Positions 14,608 to 21,267 of a DNA stretch of 21,267 bases are shown here, one piece after another. The DNA lies in assembly GCA_903927415.1 (NCBI GenBank), contig CAIYMZ010000015.1, positions 1-21,267 on the forward strand, read 5' to 3'. Position numbers and translations under genes: made by a program. The notes beneath the pieces were generated by a model that saw only the letters and a list, made by a program, of their open reading frames with translations, had not been told where the DNA came from and did no database searches. Source of the DNA: an uncultured Alphaproteobacteria bacterium. GTDB taxonomy: Bacteria; Pseudomonadota; Alphaproteobacteria; Rickettsiales; UBA1997. The stretch's first letter is position 1; the number at the start of each line of letters is the position of its first letter.

Positions 14608-14731
14608 ATTTAGTTTTTTATACAAGACAAAGTAGGCGGGTTCGAACCTTAGGTTCGACAAATGACGGAAAGATCGTGTAAACGATCTTGAGTAATTTGC
14701 TACCATCCTACCGTCCCAACCAATTTAGTTT
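14590..14731. repeat. Duplicated 3' end of tRNA-Gln, probable integration scar
   Basis: A perfect 27-bp block covering the T-stem 3' strand, acceptor, CCA and 9 further bases occurs at 14590-14616 and 14705-14731, 115 bp apart. The spacer carries T-loop-like fragments (GGTTCGAAC, TAGGTTCGA) and a perfect hairpin AAGATCGT/ACGATCTT (14670-14689). This is what an excised or decayed tRNA-targeted element would leave. Confidence 0.65.
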
Positions 14732-14777
14732 CTACCAACACCACACCCCTCAAACCCATAACTTAATTTTTTTAAAC

Positions 14778-15251
14778 ATGAGCTACGAGCAACGCGACAA
14801 TGGTCGCAACAATTTCAGAGAAGAAGATGGCAGCAACACACAACTTTTCATCGCCAAAGGAAGAAATGACGGAATGGATTCAAGATCATTGGTTGATTTT
14901 ATTTCTGACGAAACTGGCACAGATTCAAGCCTAATCAGCAATGTCAAGGTTTTAGACGCCTTTTCATTTTTTGCCGTTCCAAATGATGAAGCTGGAAAAA
15001 TTCTGGATTATTTCCAAGAAAAAGCGGGGGAAGAAGGCAGGCCATTAGTTTCAAAAGCTAAAAGAAAAAATTCTAGTGGTGGTGGAGGCGGTGGATTTGA
15101 TCGCAATCGTCCACGCAATTATGATGATCGTCCTCGTAGAGACTATGACGATCGCCCGCGCAGAGATTACAATGATCGCCCGCGCAGAGACTATGACGAT
15201 CGCCCACGCAGAGATTATGGCGATGGAAATCGTAACGGTAATAACGGCTAA
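14778..15251 (+). CDS. Stand-alone DbpA-domain RNA-binding protein with Arg/Asp repeat tail, 157 aa
   Basis: Residues 21-97 (TQLFIAKGRNDGMDSRSLVD to VSKAKRK) fit the DbpA RNA-binding fold, an RRM-like domain normally found at the C-terminus of DEAD-box helicases: compare the family pattern LFIxxGRKDGhxxxxLVxxI, then I..I....FSFhxVP. Here there is no helicase. A Gly6 linker (101-106) leads to four copies of (D/N)DRPRRDY (116-147), a disordered basic/acidic tail like those of RNA chaperones and cold-shock-type RNPs. ATG 14778 is chosen; a longer frame from TTG 14688 begins inside the tRNA-Gln scar and has no homology. A clear terminator follows. Likely role: RNA chaperone or ribosome-assembly/cold factor (inference). 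Confidence 0.75.
   Translation: MSYEQRDNGRNNFREEDGSNTQLFIAKGRNDGMDSRSLVDFISDETGTDSSLISNVKVLDAFSFFAVPNDEAGKILDYFQEKAGEEGRPLVSKAKRKNSSGGGGGGFDRNRPRNYDDRPRRDYDDRPRRDYNDRPRRDYDDRPRRDYGDGNRNGNNG
15123..15218 (+). repeat. Four 24-bp tandem repeats coding for (D/N)DRPRRDY
   Basis: The units at 15123, 15147, 15171 and 15195 differ by a few bases, mostly silent (GACTAT/GATTAC alternation). Being a multiple of 3, copy-number changes would keep the frame and only lengthen or shorten the tail. Confidence 0.9.
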
Positions 15252-15281
15252 TATTCAAAAATTTGAATTGATTAGAATTTT

Positions 15282-15318
15282 AAAAGCCTCGTCGACAAAA
15301 ATCGGCGAGGCTTTTTTT
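15282..15318 (+). terminator. Rho-independent terminator after the DbpA-domain gene
   Basis: The stem AAGCCTCGTCGA (15284-15295) pairs with TCGGCGAGGCTT (15302-15313, one G-T pair), with loop CAAAAA and a T run to 15318. It lies between convergent genes, and A-rich sequence on the other side may make it work for prfA too. Confidence 0.9.
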
Positions 15319-15340
15319 AGAACTACGCCACTCCACACTC

Positions 15341-16408
15341 TCACTCACCATCCGACAGCTTCTTCGCCTGATCTTCCGCGATCAGCGCATCAATAAATTC
15401 ATCCAATTCACCAAGCATTACGCCGTCAATTCTGTAGCTGGTAAAATTAATTCTGTGATCTGTAACGCGACTTTGGGGAAAATTGTAAGTGCGGATGCGC
15501 TCAGACCTGTCGCCACTTCCCACTTGTTCTTTGCGATCTGCGGCGCGCTCTTTGTCGATTCTGGCGCGCTCGGTGTCGTAAATTCGTGAGCGCAAAATCT
15601 TCATCGCTTTCTCGCGATTTTTAATTTGCGATTTTTCGTCTTGCATTGAAACCACTGTGCCGGTTGGAACGTGAGTGATGCGAACCGCTGAATCTGTAGT
15701 GTTCACCGATTGTCCGCCAGGACCTGATGAGCGAAAAACATCAATCCGCAAATCTTTTTCTTCGATTTTAATGTCAACTTCTTCAGCTTCAGGAAGCACC
15801 GCGACCGTTGCCGCTGAAGTGTGCACGCGACCTTGATTTTCGGTTTCGGGAACACGTTGCACGCGGTGAACGCCAGACTCAAATTTCAATCGTGCGAAAA
15901 CTCCGCGTCCGGAAATTGATGCTGAGGCGTCTTTGTAGCCGCCAAGCCCCGTGTCCGAAATCGACAAAATTTCAAACTTCCATTTTCGTCTTTCAGCATA
16001 TTTTTGATACATTGCGAATAGCTTGTAAGCGAAGAGAGCAGCCTCTTCCCCACCAGTGCCAGCGCGCACTTCAAGGATGGCATTTTTTTCATCAGCCGCG
16101 TCGCGCGGCAAAAGCGAAAGTTTAATTTGCTGCTCAATTTCCGGAATTTTTTTGGAGAGATCGAAACGCTCAACTTCCATCATGTCGCGCATGTCCCTGT
16201 CTTCAGTAATCGGCAACATTTCATCAATGTCCGAAATTTCTTTTTGTAATTTACGATATTGCCCCACCAGTTCCACGATTGGCGCCATGTCCGAATGCTC
16301 CTTCGAAACTTTCGCAAAATTTTGCCCAAGCGCGGAAGGATCGAGCAACTTTTTTTCCAGCTCATGAAATTTCGCTACGATGCCGTCGAGCTTTTGTGTG
16401 AAGGACAT
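15341..16408 (-). CDS. prfA: Peptide chain release factor 1, 355 aa
   Basis: RF1 reads UAA and UAG in the ribosomal A site and triggers peptide release. The GGQ motif that enters the peptidyl-transferase centre is at 231-233 (SSGPGGQSVNTTDSA). The codon-recognition region VPETENQGRVHTSAATVAVLPE is at 186-207, with the PxT-type tripeptide (187-189) as in RF1 rather than the SPF of RF2. Length is normal and all domains are present. The start is 1 bp after the stop of the TOPRIM-like gene on the same strand and has no strong Shine-Dalgarno site, so prfA appears to be transcribed through or from the upstream ATPase-TOPRIM cassette. The usual partner prmC is not in the window. Confidence 0.97.
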   Translation of the reverse strand: MSFTQKLDGIVAKFHELEKKLLDPSALGQNFAKVSKEHSDMAPIVELVGQYRKLQKEISDIDEMLPITEDRDMRDMMEVERFDLSKKIPEIEQQIKLSLLPRDAADEKNAILEVRAGTGGEEAALFAYKLFAMYQKYAERRKWKFEILSISDTGLGGYKDASASISGRGVFARLKFESGVHRVQRVPETENQGRVHTSAATVAVLPEAEEVDIKIEEKDLRIDVFRSSGPGGQSVNTTDSAVRITHVPTGTVVSMQDEKSQIKNREKAMKILRSRIYDTERARIDKERAADRKEQVGSGDRSERIRTYNFPQSRVTDHRINFTSYRIDGVMLGELDEFIDALIAEDQAKKLSDGE

Positions 16409-16409
16409 T

Positions 16410-17093
16410 TTAGTTTTTTAATTTGAGTAAGAATTTTTTGAGTTCCTCTAGCGCGTTATGTTTGAAATCCCAATAGCCATTAGCTTTTGCAGCATCTCCA
16501 ACATTTTTTATCCCATCCTTTAAACCGATTGCAGAAAGCAAAAGTTCTGCGCGCAACTTGTCTATTTTGTTAACCGAAGGCTCGACACCCACGCATTCTA
16601 GGTATCCCACTGTTTTCTTTTTTTCGTCACCATCAATGCAACAGAATTTTTCTTTAATTTTTTTGGTAGCACATTGCAGAAAAAGTGAATCTAAATTTCC
16701 GTCGTCTTTGTTGTTTGGAAAAATAAAAATGTCGAATTTTACATTTTTGTATTTCTTACACAGCTTAGAAATTATTGGCTGAAGAGTTGATTTTGTTTTC
16801 TTAAACCCATCATGAGATTTTCCATTTTCCTTGAAATCAGCATCGCAAATTAGAATGATTTTCTTCGGACATCTGTTCTTATCTATCCATCGCTCGATTT
16901 GGGTTATTTCGTAGAAATTTTCTTTACCAAAAAAACCAGTTTTGCCTCCGCGTGGAGTAATTTTTTCTATCTGAACATCCTTGAGAGAAACTTCGGGAAG
17001 TGAGCAAATTTTAGAAAGAAAATTTTTATCACTTTCTCCTTCGACAAGGATTCCAATTGGTTCTATTAGGGTTTGTTTTGTGTGGTTTGTCAT
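16410..17093 (-). CDS. TOPRIM-fold protein (DUF3226/DUF4435-like), candidate defence effector, 227 aa
   Basis: TOPRIM hallmarks are visible: the glutamate motif GILVEGESDKNFL (Glu18), then IILICDADF with the DxD pair (Asp84, Asp86), and later FIFPNNKDDGNLDSLF (124-138), a proline-asparagine/acidic segment as in DUF3226 proteins. There are no membrane segments and no signal peptide. In OLD-type and PARIS systems a TOPRIM nuclease partner is held inactive by an SMC-like ATPase and released on phage infection. The start ATG overlaps the ATPase stop by 4 bp (ATGA), which indicates one functional pair. The family assignment among TOPRIM proteins is by eye and the effector activity is inferred; a DNA-repair role is an alternative. 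Confidence 0.75.
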   Translation of the reverse strand: MTNHTKQTLIEPIGILVEGESDKNFLSKICSLPEVSLKDVQIEKITPRGGKTGFFGKENFYEITQIERWIDKNRCPKKIILICDADFKENGKSHDGFKKTKSTLQPIISKLCKKYKNVKFDIFIFPNNKDDGNLDSLFLQCATKKIKEKFCCIDGDEKKKTVGYLECVGVEPSVNKIDKLRAELLLSAIGLKDGIKNVGDAAKANGYWDFKHNALEELKKFLLKLKN

Positions 17094-18172
17094 GATCTTA
17101 CCTCGATTTTATCTTCTGTTTTTGCAGCTATTAGATCAGCCTCGTATTCTCCAACTACGATACCTCTTTCATCCTTAAGCATTGAAAAAAGTCTGATCTC
17201 ATCTTTTCCAAAACTTTTTTTATTTTTCTCAAACACTTTGCTAAGTGCCGCAATTGCTTCGTAGGAATGTGTAGTAGCAAAAATTTGTAAATTTTTATAC
17301 CGCTTCAGGAAGGCAAACATGATTTTCCAAAAATGCTCTTGCTTGCTGTGGTGAAGACCGTTGCTGATTTCATCAATACATAAAACTGCTGAACTGTCTC
17401 CGAGATTGTCGACCGTCAACAGGATATCGAAAAACCTTGTGAAGCCGCTGCCCATGTATGAGCTGGAAACTGGTGGTTGGTCTTTAATAACAAAAAAAAC
17501 CTCACCGCCGATTTGTTTTATATCGAGCAAATCCGGTTCGAATTCTCTCATGATCTCGACATATTCCGATTCCCTATTTGCCTTAGCGATTGGTTCAAAA
17601 TGTTTACAAATCTGCTCTCTTTTTGGAGGAATATCTGAGACAAAAACGTGCTTGGTGCCAAAGTTTTTCCCTAAAATTTTTCCGGTACCGTTCCTTGATA
17701 GGCCTAGCTTCTCAACCTCTTTGCCGAAAGAATAATTGGCGACAAAGCTATTAATTTTTTCCGGCAATTGATCTGGCGTCTCGATTGTTTGATCAAATTT
17801 TATGTAATCGCTTGTTACGCGAGCTTTAAGAGACATCTTTTTTAACTTTTTATCGCCGCCAACGCAGTCAGAAGAGATGTCAAAAGACCCATCAATTTTT
17901 TTTTGATAAAATTGTTCCGCCAAATTCGACAAGTTTATTTCAAACTTTGGAGCGGACGGTTTCTCTTTTTTTATAATCAAAACACCGCCGAGCTCTCTGA
18001 TCATGATGATTTGAAAGAACAGGCTTAGATTAGGATTCAGAATTGCTATCGCCTCCAACACGCTAGTCTTCCCCGAATCATTATCTCCCACCAATAAATT
18101 GATCCGTTTAAAATCATTAATTTTTAAATCTTTGATCCCGCGATAATTTTGGATGTGAATGTTTTTTAGCAT
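17090..18172 (-). CDS. OLD/PARIS-like AAA15-type ATPase, 360 aa
   Basis: This is an ABC/SMC-class ATPase. The N-terminus MLKNIHIQNYRGIKDLKIND is the typical RecF/OLD-like opening, followed by Walker A GDNDSGKTS (29-37), the signature region SSYMGSGFTRFFDIL (237-251), Walker B AVLCIDEI (262-269, Glu268) and the switch histidine ATTHS (His302). Coiled-coil length between the two halves is short, as in AriA-like proteins rather than RecN. I start at ATG 18172, which has AGGAAG 6 bp upstream; the longer frame from TTG 18211 adds 13 unrelated residues. The gene is translationally coupled to the TOPRIM protein. It probably senses a trigger and controls the TOPRIM partner; the trigger is unknown. 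Confidence 0.85.
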   Translation of the reverse strand: MLKNIHIQNYRGIKDLKINDFKRINLLVGDNDSGKTSVLEAIAILNPNLSLFFQIIMIRELGGVLIIKKEKPSAPKFEINLSNLAEQFYQKKIDGSFDISSDCVGGDKKLKKMSLKARVTSDYIKFDQTIETPDQLPEKINSFVANYSFGKEVEKLGLSRNGTGKILGKNFGTKHVFVSDIPPKREQICKHFEPIAKANRESEYVEIMREFEPDLLDIKQIGGEVFFVIKDQPPVSSSYMGSGFTRFFDILLTVDNLGDSSAVLCIDEISNGLHHSKQEHFWKIMFAFLKRYKNLQIFATTHSYEAIAALSKVFEKNKKSFGKDEIRLFSMLKDERGIVVGEYEADLIAAKTEDKIEVRS

Positions 18173-18178
18173 TTTGAA

Positions 18179-18184
18179 CTTCCT
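18179..18184 (-). promoter_or_regulatory. Ribosome binding site deciding the ATPase start
   Basis: AGGAAG on the minus strand sits 6 bp before ATG 18172. It is a clear Shine-Dalgarno match in a region where most genes lack one, and it supports the shorter protein. The divergent gap 18173-18273 must hold the promoters of this gene and metG, but no convincing -35/-10 pair was found. Confidence 0.7.
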
Positions 18185-18273
18185 GATTGAATGTTTTTGA
18201 CTGTTCGACAAAATGGTCGGCGATGCTCTAGAAAAGCCATCTCATAACATCAGCCTCAAATTAAAAATCAATC

Positions 18274-19839
18274 ATGCCAAACGGTTCTGAAAAAAACTTC
18301 TACGTCACTTCTCCAATTTATTACGTCAACGACGTGCCACACATTGGCCACGCTTACACTTCAATTGCATGTGACGTAGCGGCGCGGTTTAAGCGGCTTG
18401 AGGGGTTTGATGTGCGATTCTTAACTGGCACTGATGAGCATGGGCAAAAGGTTGAAAAATCGGCGCTCGCACGCGGAAAAAATCCGCAGGAATTTTGTGA
18501 CGAAGTGTCGGCGAAATTCCGTGAGCTGGCTTCCACGTTGGATTTGTCGCATGATGATTTTATTCGCACCACAGAAGAGCGGCACAAAAAATCGGCGCAA
18601 GAATTTTGGCGCAGACTCGAAGCCAACGGTTTTATTTACAAAGACATCTACGAAGGCTGGTACGCCCTGCGTGACGAGGCTTTTTACTCCGAAGATGAAT
18701 TGGTAAATGGCAAAGCTCCAACCGGCGCTGAAGTCACGTGGCACAAGGAAGAAAGTTATTTTTTCAAACTTTCCGCCTTTCAAGAAAAACTCCTAACCCT
18801 CTACGAAGCCGCGCCAGACTTCATCCGCCCGCAATCACGTTTCAACGAAGTGGTAAGTTTTGTGAAAGGTGGATTGAAAGATTTATCGATTTCGCGCACG
18901 TCTTTTTCCTGGGGAATTCCCGTCCCACTTACGACTAACGACTTACGACTTACGACTCCCCACGTAATGTACGTCTGGCTCGATGCCCTAACCAACTACC
19001 TCTCCGCCCTCGAATTCCCCAACGAAAATTCCGCGCTCTTCCAAAAATTTTGGTGCGACACTTCCGACTCCCCCACCCACATTGTCGGAAAAGACATCGT
19101 CCGCTTCCACGCCGTTTACTGGCCGGCCTTTCTAATGGCGGCGAATTTGAATATTCCGCATTCGATTTACGCGCATGGTTGGTGGACGAATGAAGGGCAA
19201 AAAATTTCAAAGTCGGTGGGAAATGTGATTGATCCGCACAAGGAGTTAGAATGGCTGGAATCTTTAGGCTGTAGCCATGACACTGCTGTCGATTATTTCC
19301 GCTATTTTCTTTTGCGCGAAGTTCCGTTCGGAAATGACGGCGATTATTCGCGGATTAGTTTCGTTATGCGCATTAACGCTGAGTTGGCGAATAACATCGG
19401 AAACCTTGTCCAGCGCAGCCTCTCGATGATCTTCAAAAATTGTGACGGAAAAATTCCGCTGGCAAAAATTACGATTAAACAAACTCCGCGCGATGAAATT
19501 TTCGCTGCGATGAAAAATTTTTCTTTCGACAAAATTTTATCTGCAATCACTGAATTCGCCACTCTAGCCAATAAAAATTTCAACGATGCCGCGCCGTGGA
19601 ATTTGAAAAAAGAAAATAAAATTTCTGAAATGAATGACGCGCTTTACGATGCCGCGGAATCGATTCGTGTTATTGGAATTCTGCTGCTGCCTTTTGTACC
19701 TAAGAGCGCCAATAAAATTTTGGATTTGTTAGATGTTAAAATTTCGAAAAGAAATTTCGCGGCATTGAGCGAATCACTAGAAATCGGAAAAAAAATTAAT
19801 GAGCCGAAGGCGGTATTTCCGCGGTTGGAGGTGAAATAA
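18274..19839 (+). CDS. metG: Methionyl-tRNA synthetase, 521 aa
   Basis: This is a class I aminoacyl-tRNA synthetase that charges tRNA-Met. It has the HIGH motif (PHIGHAYTS, 23-26), GTDEHGQK, and KISKS (310-314). The zinc knuckle cysteines found in the E. coli enzyme are absent from the 128-160 region, as in the short zinc-less form common in alphaproteobacteria. The C-terminus has the anticodon-binding helical bundle and no dimerisation extension. Residues 219-228 (LTTNDLRLTT), between FSWGIPVP and HVMYVWLDAL, come from a 7-bp tandem repeat and lengthen a loop that is normally three or four residues. A further unusual segment follows VIDPHKELEWLESLGCSHDT. The core motifs are intact, so activity is expected. 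Confidence 0.96.
   Translation: MPNGSEKNFYVTSPIYYVNDVPHIGHAYTSIACDVAARFKRLEGFDVRFLTGTDEHGQKVEKSALARGKNPQEFCDEVSAKFRELASTLDLSHDDFIRTTEERHKKSAQEFWRRLEANGFIYKDIYEGWYALRDEAFYSEDELVNGKAPTGAEVTWHKEESYFFKLSAFQEKLLTLYEAAPDFIRPQSRFNEVVSFVKGGLKDLSISRTSFSWGIPVPLTTNDLRLTTPHVMYVWLDALTNYLSALEFPNENSALFQKFWCDTSDSPTHIVGKDIVRFHAVYWPAFLMAANLNIPHSIYAHGWWTNEGQKISKSVGNVIDPHKELEWLESLGCSHDTAVDYFRYFLLREVPFGNDGDYSRISFVMRINAELANNIGNLVQRSLSMIFKNCDGKIPLAKITIKQTPRDEIFAAMKNFSFDKILSAITEFATLANKNFNDAAPWNLKKENKISEMNDALYDAAESIRVIGILLLPFVPKSANKILDLLDVKISKRNFAALSESLEIGKKINEPKAVFPRLEVK
18927..18957 (+). repeat. 7-bp tandem repeat ACTTACG inside metG
   Basis: The copies are ACTTACG, ACTAACG, ACTTACG, ACTTACG and a partial ACT, covering 31 bp. 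It codes LTTNDLRLTT in the loop before HVMYVW. Because the unit is not a multiple of three, a change of one copy would break metG. Confidence 0.9.
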
Positions 19840-19855
19840 AATCTCGATCTATTGC

Positions 19856-19940
19856 AGGACGGGATTTGTAATCCCGTCCTAACGTTCAGTTCAAATTCAA
19901 GTTTTACATGAACATGTGGACGGGGTTACAAACCCCGTCC
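19856..19940. repeat. Two hairpin copies of a GGACGGG...CCCGTCC repeat between metG and xth
   Basis: Hairpin A at 19856-19880 has stem AGGACGGGAT/ATCCCGTCCT around TTGTA. Hairpin B at 19918-19940 has stem GGACGGGGTT/AACCCCGTCC-like arms. B is close to the reverse complement of A, so the pair is two copies in opposite orientation. Neither has a T run, so a terminator role is not evident, though A follows the metG stop by 17 bp. Confidence 0.75.
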
Positions 19941-19980
19941 AGCGCTAGTTCGCCAATTCGGTTCTATCAAAAACTCAAAA

Positions 19981-20778
19981 ATGAAAATCATCTCTTGGAA
20001 CATCAATTCCCTACGCCTGCGCCTCCCACTGCTAAAAAAATTTATCGCATTGACCAATCCCGACGTGATTTGTCTGCAAGAAATAAAAGTCTCCGATCCA
20101 GAATTTCCGTTGCTTGAAGTTCGTGCTCTCGGTTTCGATCACATCGAATTTTCCGGCGAAAAATCTTACAATGGCGTGGCGATTTTTTCGAAATTTCCGC
20201 TGACAAAAATTGAGAAAATCGACGTGCTAAATTACGGCCACAAACGCCACATTTCTGCGACAATAAAAACTAAAGTTGGCGAGGTTGAGTTGCATAATTT
20301 TTATGTGCCCGCAGGCGGTGATATTCCTGATGTCGCGCTCAATGACAAATTTGATCACAAGCTGAAATTTGTCGATTGGATGGGCGAGTTTTTTGCGCCG
20401 CAAAAAAGCAAAAAAATTGTTGTGGTTGGCGACATGAATATTGCCCCGCTTGAGCAAGATGTTTGGTCGCACAAACAATTGCTAAAAATCGTTTCGCACA
20501 CACCAATCGAAGTTGAGAAAATGAACGCTCTGCAACGCAGCTTAAACTTCATCGACACACACCGTTTTTTTACTCCCGAAAATGAAAAACTTTACAGCTG
20601 GTGGAGCTACCGCGCTGCTGATCCGCTCGGCGCCAATAAAGGTCGCAGACTTGATCACATTTGGGCGACGCCGAACTTAAAAGCGCACATTAAATCGATG
20701 AAAATTTACCGCGATTTTCGCGCCGAAATTCAGCCGTCGGATCACGTTCCGATTGAAACTATTTTTGATTTTTCGTGA
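19981..20778 (+). CDS. xth: Exodeoxyribonuclease III (ExoIII/XthA family), 265 aa
   Basis: This is a Mg2+-dependent endonuclease/exonuclease/phosphatase-fold enzyme that cleaves at abasic sites and trims 3' ends in base-excision repair. The sequence shows MKIISWNINSLR (Asn for metal/phosphate), the CLQEIK glutamate, NGVAIFSK, VVGDMNIAP (catalytic Asp and Asn), RRLDHIWATP and the C-terminal PSDHVPI (Asp-His pair). Length and motif order are normal for bacterial XthA. The stop overlaps the GTG start of tsaE by 4 bp. There is only a weak ribosome site before ATG 19981. Confidence 0.95.
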   Translation: MKIISWNINSLRLRLPLLKKFIALTNPDVICLQEIKVSDPEFPLLEVRALGFDHIEFSGEKSYNGVAIFSKFPLTKIEKIDVLNYGHKRHISATIKTKVGEVELHNFYVPAGGDIPDVALNDKFDHKLKFVDWMGEFFAPQKSKKIVVVGDMNIAPLEQDVWSHKQLLKIVSHTPIEVEKMNALQRSLNFIDTHRFFTPENEKLYSWWSYRAADPLGANKGRRLDHIWATPNLKAHIKSMKIYRDFRAEIQPSDHVPIETIFDFS

Positions 20779-21218
20779 AAAAAATTCTGATTAATTCCAA
20801 AGCAGAAATGATCGATCTAGCCAGAGAAATTGCGGCTTCGTCGCATGTCGGTGATGTCATCGGTTTGAAGGGAACGCTCGGCGCCGGCAAAAGTTTTTTC
20901 GCCAAAAATTTCATAAATTTTCTGCAAGAAAAAGAGACCGAAATTTTGAGCCCGACTTTCAATTTAGTTTGTTCCTACGACACAAAAAAAGGTGAAATTT
21001 TTCACTTCGATTTGTATCGCCTAAAATCAGCAGAAGAGCTTGAAAATATTGGCTTCTTTGACGCATTGCAAAGTGGAATTTGTCTGATCGAATGGCCTGA
21101 AATTGCGGCGGACTTTCTGACAAAAAATTATCGTGAGATTGAGATAAAAATTGTTGCTAATGCGGGCGAAGAAGCGCGCGAAATTTTAATAATGGACCCC
21201 GCAACAAGTGCGGGGTGA
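20775..21218 (+). CDS. tsaE: tRNA threonylcarbamoyladenosine biosynthesis ATPase TsaE, 147 aa
   Basis: TsaE is a small P-loop protein needed with TsaB and TsaD to make t6A37 in ANN-reading tRNAs. Visible are Walker A GTLGAGKS (33-40), SPTFNL, the HFDLYRL motif and LIEWPEI, all typical of TsaE (YjeE). The start is GTG 20775 within the GTGA overlap with xth, so the two are coupled. The last residues MDPATSAG and the TGA are encoded by a palindromic repeat (21195-21267), which probably replaced the original C-terminus; the conserved core is complete before that point. Confidence 0.95.
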   Translation: MKKILINSKAEMIDLAREIAASSHVGDVIGLKGTLGAGKSFFAKNFINFLQEKETEILSPTFNLVCSYDTKKGEIFHFDLYRLKSAEELENIGFFDALQSGICLIEWPEIAADFLTKNYREIEIKIVANAGEEAREILIMDPATSAG

Positions 21219-21267
21219 CAAGGGTGGGAACGTCTCCTACCTTCATTGTCACCCCGCACTTGTTGCA
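21195..21267. repeat. Palindromic repeat at the 3' end of tsaE, same family as in PAP2 gene
   Basis: The left arm GACCCCGCAACAAGTGCGGG... (21195-21222) is identical over about 28 bp to 11669-11696. The complementary right arm starts at 21246 and is cut by the window edge. The arms are themselves near-palindromic (CCCCGCA...TGCGGGG). The tsaE stop codon lies inside the left arm. Confidence 0.85.

Noticed and set aside
14688..15251. Longer DbpA-domain protein from TTG 14688
   Set aside because: It would start inside the tRNA-Gln scar hairpin and read through the duplicated tRNA end; ATG 14778 matches the start of the recognisable protein.
15076..15396. Repetitive protein (Met/Ala/Ile-rich) in another frame over the RPRRDY repeats
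   Set aside because: It is a frame shadow of the 24-bp repeats and runs through the terminator.
17090..18211. Longer ATPase reading frame from TTG 18211
   Set aside because: The 13 extra residues do not fit the family, while ATG 18172 has AGGAAG at the right distance and begins the conserved domain.
19856..19880. Rho-independent terminator of metG
   Set aside because: The hairpin is strong but lacks a T run and recurs inverted 40 bp later, so it is better described as a dispersed repeat.

Overview
The window looks like part of a low-GC alphaproteobacterial genome. Supporting signs are the separate short 'alpha part 2' subunit of NAD(P) transhydrogenase, a zinc-knuckle-less MetG of about 520 residues, AT-rich leaders, and many palindromic repeats of the kind known from Rickettsiales and relatives, several of them read in frame inside genes. 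An intact thiC argues against a strongly reduced Rickettsia. No 16S or species-level marker is present, so the assignment is tentative.

Left third (1-7765): mobile and defence DNA stacked in the 3' end of a tRNA-Lys(CTT) gene. One minus-strand operon runs tyrosine integrase, Fic protein, type III restriction subunit (Res), modification subunit (Mod, cut by the window edge). A perfect 45-bp copy of the tRNA-Lys 3' end closes this element at 5890-5934. A second perfect copy lies 1831 bp further on (7721-7765). Between the two copies is a tiny unit holding only a second Fic gene, with 11-bp tandem repeats resembling integrase arm sites near both ends and no integrase. Both Fic genes sit next to paired inverted motifs with nearly the same spacing (25-26 bp), which look like operators. 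The intact tRNA-Lys gene should lie left of the window.

Middle (7766-14607): chromosomal genes. A secreted outer-membrane-barrel-like protein is followed by a large inverted repeat. A minus-strand run then reads pntA part 2, an LTA synthase/MdoB-type transferase, a PAP2 phosphatase-like protein, thiC and a GNAT acetyltransferase, with short gaps or overlaps. Palindromic repeats are embedded in frame in thiC and PAP2 and supply the stop codon of PAP2. The thiC start is tandemly duplicated, giving a six-codon leader ORF. A tRNA-Gln(TTG) follows on the plus strand, with a copy of its 3' end 115 bp downstream, which looks like an integration scar.

Right third (14608-21267): a small stand-alone DbpA-domain RNA-binding protein with an Arg/Asp-rich repeat tail and its terminator, then (minus strand) an ATPase-TOPRIM gene pair placed directly upstream of prfA. 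The pair overlaps by 4 bp and resembles OLD/PARIS-type defence modules. On the plus strand are metG (with a 7-bp tandem repeat read in frame), two copies of an intergenic hairpin repeat, xth and tsaE. tsaE takes its last codons and stop from the same repeat family that sits inside PAP2.
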